Assembly (NCBI GenBank): GCA_052387255.1
Contig: JBQTJI010000003.1
Span: 1 to 64,000 of the forward strand
DNA length: 64,000 bases
From: JBBQXK01 sp052387255
GTDB lineage: Bacteria; Pseudomonadota; Alphaproteobacteria; Rhodobacterales; Rhodobacteraceae
Reading direction: 5' to 3'
Shown one piece after another: positions 51,017 through 59,753 of this stretch. Numbering within the stretch: position 1 is the stretch's first letter; each line of letters begins with the position of its first letter. The notes below the pieces were generated by a model. The model saw nothing but the letters and a program-made list of their open reading frames with translations, was not told the DNA's origin and made no database searches. The position numbers and the translations under genes were made by a program.

Positions 51017-52773
51017 TCTATTCGATCACGAGCGATCTCGACAGTTTCAAACTTCTGACATTCGGGCCGGGCCTGAACATTTTGCTTGCCGAAAAGAGCG
51101 CCGACGCATCAGATCGACAGTCGCGCAATGGAGCGGGCAAAACGAGTTTTGTTGAGCTGGTTCATTTTCTGTTTGGCGGCAACGCCAAGCCCGACAGTAT
51201 TTTCAGGGCCAACGCGCTGATCGCATCCACGTTTGAAATGCAGGTCGACATCGGCGGCCATGCCGTTTCAGCCGGACGATCAGGGTCGAAACCCTCATGC
51301 ATCCGAATACAGGGAGAAACCTCTCACTGGCCTATCAAGCCAGCACTGGACGCCAAAACCGGGGACCTCATACTTTCCAATGAACACTGGAAATCCGTTC
51401 TTGGGACACTCCTGTTCGGTCTTCCCGCGGACCCTGATGCTCATGGCCGCTTCAGCGCAACGTTCCGCTCCCTGTTTTCTTATTTTGCCCGCCGCCAGAA
51501 CAGCGGTGGTCTTGTTCAGCCACAACAGCAGTCGAGCAAGCAGGGGGGGTGGGACCAACAGGTCGCGATCTCTTACCTACTTGGCCTAGATTCCGGCATC
51601 TCTCAGGAGTTTCAGGAGACCAGAGCCCAAGAAGCAGCAATGTCCGAGCTTCGCAAAGCGGCGAAAGAAGGCAATCTGGGAAAATTCTACGGCAATTCTG
51701 CCGATTTCCGAACCCGGCTTGCAATCGCCGAAACTAAGGTCCGGCAGCTTCAGCAGCAGCTATCCACATTTAACGTGGTTCCAGAGTATGCTGTAATGGA
51801 ACAGGAAGCCTCCGAGATCACTCGGACAATTTCGGCCGTCAACGACGACAACATGATCGACCGCGAGCTGGTTCTCCAGCTCGCATCTTCACTGAAGGAC
51901 GAGCTTCCGCCCGCAATCAGCAACATCGAAAAGCTTTACAATGAATCAGGCGTTGTCCTTCCAGGCACTGTCGGGCGTCGTTTCGAGGAGGTTTCGCAGT
52001 TTCATGAAGCCATCGTGCGGAACCGCAAGGCCCATCTTGAGTCTGAGATTTCAGCAGCCGAGCGCCGCATTAAGACGCGGGAAGCTCAACGCACCGACCT
52101 AGATAGGCGGCGCAGACAGCTCATGGGCATCCTGCAATCTGGTGGCGCTTTAGAGCAATATGCGAAGCTCCAGGAGGAGGTTGGGCGCGCCGAGGCTAAT
52201 GTCGAAGGGCTTCGCCAACAGCTTGAGATTGCTGAACGGATCGAAAGCACGAAGGTCCAGCTTGAGATAGAGCGCGCCCGGCTTCGTCAAGCACTCCAGA
52301 ACGATCTTCACGAACGAAGCGAGATCGTGAACGAGGCCATCGTGATCTTCGAGGGGCTATCACAAGCCCTTTACGAACAAGCAGGAAGCCTGACCATCGC
52401 AGCAACACCGAATGGTCCCACTTTTGAGGTTAAAATTGATGCTCAACGAAGCAAGGGCATCACAAACATGCAGATCTTTTGCTTTGACCTGATGCTAGCC
52501 GAGCTGGCGACCCGGAGGGGCATCGGCCCCGGATTCCTTATCCATGACAGCCATCTCTTCGATGGGGTGGATGAACGTCAGGTCGCAAAGGCCCTGCAAC
52601 TTGGTGCTGACCACGCAGCCAGCGTCGGTTTCCAGTATATCGTCACCATGAACTCTGACGTTGTGCCTGAAGACGGCTTTCGTGAGGACTTCGACGTTCA
52701 GAATTTTGTAAACCCAACTCGGTTGACCGACGAGATCGAGACCGGAGGGTTGTTCGGTGTCCGGTTCGGTTGA
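51013..52773 (+). CDS. ABC-3C system: SMC/RecN-like ATPase (DUF2326 type), 586 aa
   Basis: The ATPase of the system has Walker A SRNGAGKTSFVEL near residues 37-49 (N-terminal half of the head), a long coiled-coil region (about residues 270-480, with HLESEISAAERRIKTREAQ and RQQLEIAERIES) and a C-terminal head half with FLIHDSHLFDGVDERQ replacing the usual Walker B, then YIVTMNSDVVPEDGF. This is the layout of DUF2326-type ABC-3C ATPases, related to RecN/SMC. The gene starts at 51013 overlapping the middle component and ends 82 bp from the convergent type IIG gene. Confidence 0.88.
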   Translation: MIYSITSDLDSFKLLTFGPGLNILLAEKSADASDRQSRNGAGKTSFVELVHFLFGGNAKPDSIFRANALIASTFEMQVDIGGHAVSAGRSGSKPSCIRIQGETSHWPIKPALDAKTGDLILSNEHWKSVLGTLLFGLPADPDAHGRFSATFRSLFSYFARRQNSGGLVQPQQQSSKQGGWDQQVAISYLLGLDSGISQEFQETRAQEAAMSELRKAAKEGNLGKFYGNSADFRTRLAIAETKVRQLQQQLSTFNVVPEYAVMEQEASEITRTISAVNDDNMIDRELVLQLASSLKDELPPAISNIEKLYNESGVVLPGTVGRRFEEVSQFHEAIVRNRKAHLESEISAAERRIKTREAQRTDLDRRRRQLMGILQSGGALEQYAKLQEEVGRAEANVEGLRQQLEIAERIESTKVQLEIERARLRQALQNDLHERSEIVNEAIVIFEGLSQALYEQAGSLTIAATPNGPTFEVKIDAQRSKGITNMQIFCFDLMLAELATRRGIGPGFLIHDSHLFDGVDERQVAKALQLGADHAASVGFQYIVTMNSDVVPEDGFREDFDVQNFVNPTRLTDEIETGGLFGVRFG

Positions 52774-52855
52774 TCATTGTCGCGCTGATGGCAGTTGCTC
52801 TGCTCGATTGAATGCTCTCTGGAGCAATAGAGCGGTATTTAGACGAGCGGTGTAT

Positions 52856-55800
52856 CTATAAGCGAATCTCGGCATCTGGATTCCCTGCGGCCAAAGCATT
52901 CATCCAAGCAAGACAAAGATCACGCGAGCGGTACTGGCCGTTAAATGCTTCAATCTCTTCACGCTCAACGATTGGGAAGGTCGAATAGATGTAGCGGATG
53001 TCGTCACGATCAGTGATCCCGTAAAGATGGAAGAACACGGCATCCAGTTTCGCCCTTAACATCTGGCGGCGGGTATCATCCCAGACGAAGGGTGAAAGCA
53101 CGTCGCCGCTTTTGTCGACATAGCCCAAGTCCTTTGCGAAGGGTGCCATATCGTGAGCCGTATAGGTCAACTCAAGCACGGCGTCACGAATGATGTCGGC
53201 AGCGGTTAGGTTTCCAAACCTTGTGTTCTGAAAAACCTCTGGTGGCGCGACAGGCAACTGTTCAAGCACATACCAACTTGCGTGGTTGCTCAGGATTTTG
53301 GTGCGCGCGACAAAATCGACCACGGTGCTGTTCAAGGTCGCCGCGAGAATGGCCTGTGCCGTTGCGCGCTCCAAGGCATCAGGAATCTCAAGCCGCAGCA
53401 CGGGCAGGGTGTGCCCCGCGCCGACCGGTGGAACGAGACAAGCAATCAGCGATCGGCTGTTTGTTGTGGACGTGACATCCTTGATCGCCAGCTCGATGTT
53501 CAGGTCGCCTTTGTCCAGCACATAGTACCGCGAAGCCGCAACATGGTCGGGATTGTGGCGCTGTTCGTCAGACGTGACCGCAGCTTGACCGCTGCGATAG
53601 AGGTTCTCGGCGACCGTAGTGATGCCTGAAGCACGATGATCGAACGCTTGGACCATCTTGCCCTCGAACAGCGGCACCCAAACCCCGGCAGCGCTCCGCC
53701 ATCTGCCACCGCCTTCGGGCCAGGCGCCCTCCTTTTCCTGAAGCTCCTCGACCGTCCGGAATTGGTTGGAATCGTTGGCCATGTCGTACATCCGAACGTA
53801 CTTCACGGGCCAGGTCTTCACTTCAATGCCATCCGACCGGTTCACGAGAACCGGCAGGCGCTCGTAGAGCGCGGTAGCGATCTGGCGGTCGCGGCTCGCC
53901 TTGTAGACTGGTGCAGTCATGCTGTTGGGGTTCACGAGCCGGAAGTGATCGAGACCCATCGTGAAGACTTTGGCCGGATCGTTCAGTTCGTCCATATCCC
54001 GCACGAAGGTCGCGAAACGACATTCCGGAAAATGCCGCTCGCCGCCCGAAAACACCAGCACGCTGAACTTGAAGCGGTAGTATACATCCGGGAAGAAAAG
54101 CGGGCCGCTGGCGCGTTTGTTGAAGAAGTCGAAGTAGCAGGACGCTGCCCTCCCCTCGATCAAGCGCGAGAAAAAGACCTGAGAGGTCTGCTCGGTCGCG
54201 ATGCCAGACGGGATCAAGTGGCCCACAACGCCACCCGGCGAAACGATGCGAGCAGCACGCTCGACGAAGAGCGAGTTAAGGTTGGTGTCCCCGCCCGAAA
54301 GCAAGGGATAGTCGCCACCTTTGCGAGCCATCTGACTGGCGGCCTCTGCTCGCGCGTTGGCCTTGGCGAAATCTGCGGCCAGTGGATCGCCCACCGCCTC
54401 CAGGGCCTTGATCATCCGGGCCCGGTCGGCGGCGTGTTGCACCATCGCGATCTCGGGCCGCCGTGCAGCGAACCACTCGACCTGTTGGAGTTTCATCCGA
54501 TCCCAGGGCGGATTGCCGATGACCGCATCGAAGCCGCCGGTCAAACCTTCGGCGTCCCAGTCCGACCAGATGCCTGGGAATGCGACCTGCCAATTAAGGA
54601 AGTTCTCTTCGCGCACAAGTTCCTGTGCTTGCGAAAAGATGCCTACAAACAGGTCGAACTTCTCGGCAGCGCTCATCTGCTTTTTCGTGCCGGCTCCAAG
54701 TTCCTTGGGCCGCTTCAGGCTGCGCTTGCCCATAACAATTTCGATCGGGTCCCCGAACTCGCCGTCGAAGAAGGCCGAGAGCGCCATATTAACCGGCTTG
54801 CCCCTGAGGCTGAGCCACTCCAGCGCATGAATGAAGGACAGGAGCGCGTCCAGCGGCGCTGTCATGTCCTTTACCTCGGCGAAGACGTCTGCAGAGCGAT
54901 GCGCCTCTGCGATCTCGGCATCGGTCAGCCCTTCGACGATCTGCATCTTGGATGCAGCCCGCAGTGCGCGCTGGATGGGATCATGCAGCAAGAGCGGGCT
55001 GCCCCATTTTCCAGCCTTGTAGATACCTGCCCGAACCCAAGAACCGAACAGGCTGTCACCGCAACGCAGATGGTGGTCCAAGAACGACAGCGGCGCGCCG
55101 ACCGTAAAGGTATGCAACCACAGCGCCACCTTGGCGAGTTCGACTGCCATGAAGTTCTTGTCGACGCCGTAGATGCAGCGTTTGAGAACCATGCGACGAA
55201 TAATGTGTCGATCATCGAGCTGCTGCTCGTCAATCGCCCACTTACGCGCCTCGGCGTTGGCCAAGATCGTATTGCGGATCGTGTCGATCCGCTCGCCCAA
55301 TGGTGAAGCATAGTCGCCCCAGTCCTCGGGTACTTCTGCCTCGGCTTCGGCCATTGCGGCGATAACTTGATCCGCCATGAAGTCAACAAGGCTTACGAGG
55401 AAATGCCCGGATCCCATCGCCGGATCGACCACTTTCAGGTCCAGAAGCGAAGTCGCCGGATCGATTACCTTGAGAGAGCCAATCTTTCGATGTGGCAGCA
55501 AGTCGGACGTCGCCAGTTCTGCAATGCGGGCGCGAAAAGCCTCTTTGCGGGATGCGATCAGAGGTTCGAGCGTCTCAGCGAGTATCAGCTGGACGAGGTC
55601 ATCGGGTGTATAGTAGCTGCCGGATCCTCTTCGCGCGAAGATGTTGGGGCGGACCGTCAGCTTGTCTCCATCCCGCGCAATATCGAATTCGAGAAGTCGT
55701 TCGTAGATCGAACCAAGCTGTTGAACAGAGAGGTTGCGGTAGTTGATGTACTTGCGGCCGTCTTCGGTCCGCTCGAATGAGAGCGCGTCAATCACTCGCG

Positions 55801-57070
55801 CCATCACATCATCTGGCAGTCGAACTTTGGTCAGTATTGGTGTCCGATCCTGATCGAACAGACCACCATTATACGGCGGCAACCCAATTGAGGCATCGCC
55901 CTTGTCGATTGCGAGAAACAGGTCTGACATAGCTGACCAGTAGCGTGCTGCTGTGTCCGAAAAGACATCCCCACGATCCTTCCGATCACGGACATCGAGC
56001 CGCACTCGATTTCGCAGGCCGTAATCGTCGTATCGGTGGTCTTTCACCGGCAGAAGATCACGATCTTCCGCATAAAGAATGAAAAGCAGCCGGTAGAGAA
56101 GGATTAGGGCACCTTGCCTGACGTCTTGTAGCTCGGCATCGGGAGCTGCCCTGGCAATAGCTTGCGCCAGATCAGGAAAGACTTCCTTGAATACCTTGTT
56201 CGAAAGGTCTTCAGCCACCCGCTCTTCGTAAAATTTACCCTCCGCAATGGCCCGCTCGTGAAACGTCTTCGACTCGACGCCACCTGAGGCAAAGGCTTCC
56301 CTACGAAACATCAGAATGAAAACGCGCAACCAGTGAGTGCGGTCGTCGTCGGATAGCCTGAACAATCCGTCGTTATGCCCCGGAAGGTTCAGAAGTTGCG
56401 CGAGGTCTAACTCAAGAAACTGCTCTGACACTGAGCGAGCACCAGAGAAGTAGAGGCGCCACTTTGCGCCGTTTGTCAGTATTCCCCAACGGAGGGACCC
56501 GGACGTAACGTCGTCGATGCGACGCAGATAACGAAGCATCTGCGTGGAAGGGGCGGTTTCCTCACCGCGTTTACCTGATCGCCTGTCGAGCGGACGCAAC
56601 CACCTCTTCGATTCTACGATCGCGGCGCCAAATGAATAGCGCTTCCACTCCTGTGCTTGTTTATTAGCTTTCTCTTTGGCCGTACCACCTTGAAACAAGA
56701 GCCCATCTGGAACGTCATCACGACCCTTGGCAGATAAATTCTGCTGGCGGAGAGCATCGGCCCAACCGAGAAGAGAAAGCACTGGCCAAATTAGATCATC
56801 CTCGGTCTGACTTTCATTTGTGTTCTGGTTGATCGGAAACTTGTCGAACTCGGAGCGGAGTTTCCCTTCGACGCTGAAACATTCGCTGGACGAAAGCGTT
56901 TGCCATTCAGGTGTTTGTCGAATGGTTTCCGTCAGGAAATCTGACGAAAAAAGACTCCCTTGTCCTGTAATCTCAATGCTCAACGCTGCGTCTCCGCCTT
57001 TTTCCCCTTGGTAGCAGCCGCAAGCAAGGAAGGCATCCCAAATCGAACTGACAGCAAAGCGAAGGTCCAC
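52856..57070 (-). CDS. type IIG restriction-modification enzyme, 1404 aa
   Basis: A single polypeptide combining endonuclease, methyltransferase and specificity regions, as in Eco57I-like type IIG systems. The N-terminal nuclease carries a PD-(D/E)xK motif: VPDGLLF (Asp122) and AAIVESKRW (Glu153, Lys155). Methyltransferase motif I, DPAMGSGHF, is near residue 552 and motif IV, GNPPWD, near 852, so it is an N6-adenine methylase. The C-terminal third would hold target recognition. The recorded start is a GTG at 57070 without a ribosome-binding site; a TTG at 56983 has GGAG upstream and would remove 29 residues, and may be the true start. It faces the ABC-3C operon convergently, which suggests a defence island. 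Confidence 0.88.
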   Translation of the reverse strand: MDLRFAVSSIWDAFLACGCYQGEKGGDAALSIEITGQGSLFSSDFLTETIRQTPEWQTLSSSECFSVEGKLRSEFDKFPINQNTNESQTEDDLIWPVLSLLGWADALRQQNLSAKGRDDVPDGLLFQGGTAKEKANKQAQEWKRYSFGAAIVESKRWLRPLDRRSGKRGEETAPSTQMLRYLRRIDDVTSGSLRWGILTNGAKWRLYFSGARSVSEQFLELDLAQLLNLPGHNDGLFRLSDDDRTHWLRVFILMFRREAFASGGVESKTFHERAIAEGKFYEERVAEDLSNKVFKEVFPDLAQAIARAAPDAELQDVRQGALILLYRLLFILYAEDRDLLPVKDHRYDDYGLRNRVRLDVRDRKDRGDVFSDTAARYWSAMSDLFLAIDKGDASIGLPPYNGGLFDQDRTPILTKVRLPDDVMARVIDALSFERTEDGRKYINYRNLSVQQLGSIYERLLEFDIARDGDKLTVRPNIFARRGSGSYYTPDDLVQLILAETLEPLIASRKEAFRARIAELATSDLLPHRKIGSLKVIDPATSLLDLKVVDPAMGSGHFLVSLVDFMADQVIAAMAEAEAEVPEDWGDYASPLGERIDTIRNTILANAEARKWAIDEQQLDDRHIIRRMVLKRCIYGVDKNFMAVELAKVALWLHTFTVGAPLSFLDHHLRCGDSLFGSWVRAGIYKAGKWGSPLLLHDPIQRALRAASKMQIVEGLTDAEIAEAHRSADVFAEVKDMTAPLDALLSFIHALEWLSLRGKPVNMALSAFFDGEFGDPIEIVMGKRSLKRPKELGAGTKKQMSAAEKFDLFVGIFSQAQELVREENFLNWQVAFPGIWSDWDAEGLTGGFDAVIGNPPWDRMKLQQVEWFAARRPEIAMVQHAADRARMIKALEAVGDPLAADFAKANARAEAASQMARKGGDYPLLSGGDTNLNSLFVERAARIVSPGGVVGHLIPSGIATEQTSQVFFSRLIEGRAASCYFDFFNKRASGPLFFPDVYYRFKFSVLVFSGGERHFPECRFATFVRDMDELNDPAKVFTMGLDHFRLVNPNSMTAPVYKASRDRQIATALYERLPVLVNRSDGIEVKTWPVKYVRMYDMANDSNQFRTVEELQEKEGAWPEGGGRWRSAAGVWVPLFEGKMVQAFDHRASGITTVAENLYRSGQAAVTSDEQRHNPDHVAASRYYVLDKGDLNIELAIKDVTSTTNSRSLIACLVPPVGAGHTLPVLRLEIPDALERATAQAILAATLNSTVVDFVARTKILSNHASWYVLEQLPVAPPEVFQNTRFGNLTAADIIRDAVLELTYTAHDMAPFAKDLGYVDKSGDVLSPFVWDDTRRQMLRAKLDAVFFHLYGITDRDDIRYIYSTFPIVEREEIEAFNGQYRSRDLCLAWMNALAAGNPDAEIRL

Positions 57071-57075
57071 AGCGG

Positions 57076-57336
57076 TCAGTCGACATACCCGCGACGCTTC
57101 TTCGTTGCTGCCAGCTTCATCAACGCCGTTATGGCCTTGCCTTCGTCCGGGTGGGTCTCGACCATCATCTGGCTACGGAAGCCGATCCGGCCCCATTCGC
57201 GAAGGAAGCTGGCGCGACCGAACAGGTCGCGCTGCAAACTCAGCCGATAGAAGCGGCGCATGTTGCGCACCGGATCGATCCGGCGCATCTGCACATCGGT
57301 CGGGAAGATATCGAGCTGGATCGGGCTGTGGTACAT
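57076..57336 (-). CDS. second WGR-domain protein, 86 aa
   Basis: A small WGR protein: IDPVRNMRRFYRLSLQRDLFGRASFLREWGRIGFRS, then a basic C-terminal end (KLAATKKRRGYV). The ATG at 57336 is the likely start; a GTG at 57363 would add nine residues. The stop lies 5 bp before the type IIG start, so the two genes are probably co-transcribed. It resembles the protein at 47555 in domain and size. Confidence 0.8.
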   Translation of the reverse strand: MYHSPIQLDIFPTDVQMRRIDPVRNMRRFYRLSLQRDLFGRASFLREWGRIGFRSQMMVETHPDEGKAITALMKLAATKKRRGYVD

Positions 57337-57421
57337 GTAGTGATCGATTGAGGTTCTCTTCACAATATCAGGTGGTAGTCTGCGCTTCCACCTCGTTTTC
57401 CCCGCGAGGAGGAAAGGGGGC

Positions 57422-58354
57422 TCACGCCCCCTTCTCGAACTTCATGACCGTGATGCCGAGCTTCCTGGCCTTGTCGGCGAGGTTTTCCTGGATGCCATTG
57501 CCCGGGAAGACAAGAACGCCCACCGGCAGCACGTCGAGCATGGCGTCGTTGCGCTTGAAGGGCGCGGCCTTGGCGTGCTTGGTCCAGTCAGGTTTGAAAG
57601 CGACCTGCGTCACGCCTCGGGCCTCGGCCCATTTGGCGGCGATGAGTTCAGCACCCTTGGGGCTGCCACCGTGCAGAAGGACCATGTCGGGGTGTTTGGT
57701 CCGGACTTGGTCGAGCTTGCCCCAGATCAGGCGGTGATCGTTGAAGTCGGTCCCACCGGTGAGGGCGACCTTGGGGCCTGCGGGAAGCATCACCTCGGTC
57801 TCCGCGCGGCGCTTGGCAGCCAGGAAGTCGCGGCTGTCGATCAGCGCAGCGGTCATCTGCTGGCGGTTCACCATCGAGCCGGTGCGGGGGCGCCAGGTGG
57901 AACCCGTATGATGGACAAACTCAGTGGCGGCGTGATCGCGCATCATGTCCATGCAGTTCCGACGTTCGATCAGCGTCAGGCCTTCGGCCGTCAGGCGCTC
58001 GAGTTCGGTGGATTTCACCTCGGAACCGTCCTGTTCCCGTTGGAGGCGGCGCTGCGCCTGCTCGTTCTCGTCGAGCGACCGCTCGATCCGGGCCGTCGCG
58101 CGGTGGAAGAGGTTGACCTCGCTCCAGAGCACCTCTTCGAGGTCGGGTTCCATGCGCGTGTCTTCCAGGGTCGCGACGAGGGCATCGAAGATGTCGGCGA
58201 CGGCGACCGCGAGGCGCTGCCCATCGGGCATCGGGCGCGGATCGGGCTCGTCAAAGGGGCGGTAGCCGTAGAGCTGCAGTTCGTCGAGAGCATGGGCGGT
58301 CTGGGATGCGGTGTGGGCGGGTTCATACGCGTCGTCGTGGATCTGGATCGTCAT
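57422..58354 (-). CDS. DUF2493-domain protein, 310 aa
   Basis: The C-terminal part (VALTGGTDFNDHRLIWGKLD, then DMVLLHGGSPKGAELIAAKWAEARG) is a DUF2493 domain (YspA/SLOG fold, nucleotide-binding). The N-terminal 190 residues are helical and acidic (ADIFDALVATLEDTRMEPDLEEVLWSEVNL). The start at 58354 (MTIQIHDD) has GGAGG 10 bp upstream; a longer frame to 58444 is not used. DUF2493 proteins are common on rhodobacterial plasmids beside Toprim and strawberry-notch genes, but their role is unclear. A nucleotide or nucleoside signal sensor is possible. Confidence 0.83.
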   Translation of the reverse strand: MTIQIHDDAYEPAHTASQTAHALDELQLYGYRPFDEPDPRPMPDGQRLAVAVADIFDALVATLEDTRMEPDLEEVLWSEVNLFHRATARIERSLDENEQAQRRLQREQDGSEVKSTELERLTAEGLTLIERRNCMDMMRDHAATEFVHHTGSTWRPRTGSMVNRQQMTAALIDSRDFLAAKRRAETEVMLPAGPKVALTGGTDFNDHRLIWGKLDQVRTKHPDMVLLHGGSPKGAELIAAKWAEARGVTQVAFKPDWTKHAKAAPFKRNDAMLDVLPVGVLVFPGNGIQENLADKARKLGITVMKFEKGA

Positions 58355-58475
58355 CGGTTTCTTGCCTCCGGGCCTGTCTCTTCCGCGCGACATCCGCGCG
58401 GCCTTCATGGGCTGCGAAAGCCGTGGGACGGGACGCCCTTTCACCCCCTTTCGGGGCCGGAACGCATGTGGAGGA

Positions 58476-58554
58476 GGACGGGGGGCGGCTGATTTGCTTC
58501 GCGATGCAAAGGCGGGGCTCGTCCCCGCCGGCGGAAATCAGTCGCCCCCCGTCC
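58476..58554. repeat. 79-bp cruciform-like inverted repeat
   Basis: Arms of 20 bp, 58476-58495 and 58535-58554, are inverted copies with one mismatch. Inside them a second stem, GGCGGGG (58511-58517) with CCCCGCC (58523-58529), forms a hairpin. It fills the 364-bp gap between the DUF2493 start and the Toprim gene, where I see no protein gene. A further small stem, AAGGGGC/GCCCCTT, lies just to the right. There is no T-run, so this is not an ordinary terminator. A single-strand origin, recombination site or protein-binding site is possible. Confidence 0.6.
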
Positions 58555-58718
58555 TTGAAGGGGCGGCCCCTTTGACGGCCGCCTGCCCATCTCTTGAAGG
58601 CCACTCGGGGGACGGGTGGATGAGATTGCCCTGGAAGAGGCGAGGCGACGGTCCACAGCCATGACAGGGATCTGTGACTACTGCCCCGCTGTCCCCCACC
58701 GCCCTCGCGTGGTGCAGC

Positions 58719-59750
58719 TCAGCCGAACAGGCGTTGCCGATCCTCGAGCCCGATCTGACCTGCCAGATGCTGGCGCAGCGCGTCCTTGCCGTACGCCCGG
58801 AGATCATCGTTGAAATCCCCGAGCCTCGGTTCAAGCACCCGAACGGCAATCCCAACCTCAGTGGCTCTGGCGCTCAACCTCTCTGCCGCCCGTTGCCCGG
58901 CCGGATCGCGGTCGATGGCGATGTAGAGGCGCTGCACCCCCTCCGGCAGCAGGACCGCCCCGAGGAGACCGGACGAAAGCGCTGCCCAGACGGGAAGGCT
59001 GGGTGCGGCTTCGACGAGGGACAGCATGGTCTCGATGCCTTCGCCGACCACGAGGATGTCGTCATGCGGGGTCAGCCTGACAGCATTGCCGAGGAGGTGA
59101 CCCATGGCCCGCCGCTGCGTCTCGACGGCCGCCTTTCCCTTTCCGTCAGGCGCCAGCCAGGTACGATGCACGCCCTGCAAGGCCCCTGCCCCATCGGTGA
59201 CCGCCGCGATGAGTGCCGGTCTGGGGAGGCTCCGGGTCTGGCCCTCATCCCGATGCCAGCACTTCGGGTGGAAGCGAAGGGCGCTCATCATGCCGCCTTG
59301 GGTCAGGCACCGGGAGCGGAGGTAGGTGTCAGCAAGGGTGCCTGCGACCGGCACCGAGGCTGCAAACAATCGCGTCGCCGCCGCTGGCGTGCCACTGGGG
59401 ACTTTGACCTTCTTCGGCACTGGTGCATCCGGGAGAACCGGCTGCGGACGGCCCAGATGCGCCCGGGCTTCAGCCAGAAGATCGGGAAAGCGGGAGATCC
59501 CGGTCCTCTCGCGGATGATGTCGAGAAGATCGCCATGCTCACCCGTGGCGCCGTCGGTGAACTTGCCAGCAGCGCCCGGCCCAGACCTGGGCCCGGTCAG
59601 CCGCACGAAGAGCGACCGACCGGGATTGTTCTGCAGATCGCCCACGATCCAGTAGGACCCTTCCCGCCGTCCGGCGGGAAGGTAATGGCGACACACGTTC
59701 TCTGCATTCTCCGCCAAAGCGCGGATCACATCTTCGGTCTCGGAATACAT
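58719..59750 (-). CDS. Toprim-domain protein (plasmid primase-like), 343 aa
   Basis: The N-terminal third resembles the small zinc-free primase-type domains of DUF7146/Toprim plasmid proteins (WIVGDLQNNPGRSLFVRLTG, AGKFTDGATGEHGDLLDII). The middle contains GALQGVHRTWLAPDGKGKA. The C-terminal Toprim domain has VVGEGIETMLSLVEA with the catalytic Glu, LYIAIDRDPAGQRAAERLS with the DxD acid motif, and DFNDDLRAYGKDALR. It likely makes primers for, or acts on, incoming single-stranded plasmid DNA. No helicase domain is present. It precedes DUF2493 on the same strand. Confidence 0.85.
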   Translation of the reverse strand: MYSETEDVIRALAENAENVCRHYLPAGRREGSYWIVGDLQNNPGRSLFVRLTGPRSGPGAAGKFTDGATGEHGDLLDIIRERTGISRFPDLLAEARAHLGRPQPVLPDAPVPKKVKVPSGTPAAATRLFAASVPVAGTLADTYLRSRCLTQGGMMSALRFHPKCWHRDEGQTRSLPRPALIAAVTDGAGALQGVHRTWLAPDGKGKAAVETQRRAMGHLLGNAVRLTPHDDILVVGEGIETMLSLVEAAPSLPVWAALSSGLLGAVLLPEGVQRLYIAIDRDPAGQRAAERLSARATEVGIAVRVLEPRLGDFNDDLRAYGKDALRQHLAGQIGLEDRQRLFG

Positions 59751-59753
59751 GGC

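Noticed and set aside
52795..52827. TTGCTC/GAGCAA hairpin between the ABC-3C and type IIG genes
   Set aside because: A weak, short stem with a long loop and no T-run. It could end transcription of both convergent genes but is not good enough to annotate.
53636..55306. 556-aa plus-strand frame opposite the type IIG gene
   Set aside because: The sense protein shows intact methyltransferase motifs, while the antisense frame has no domain.
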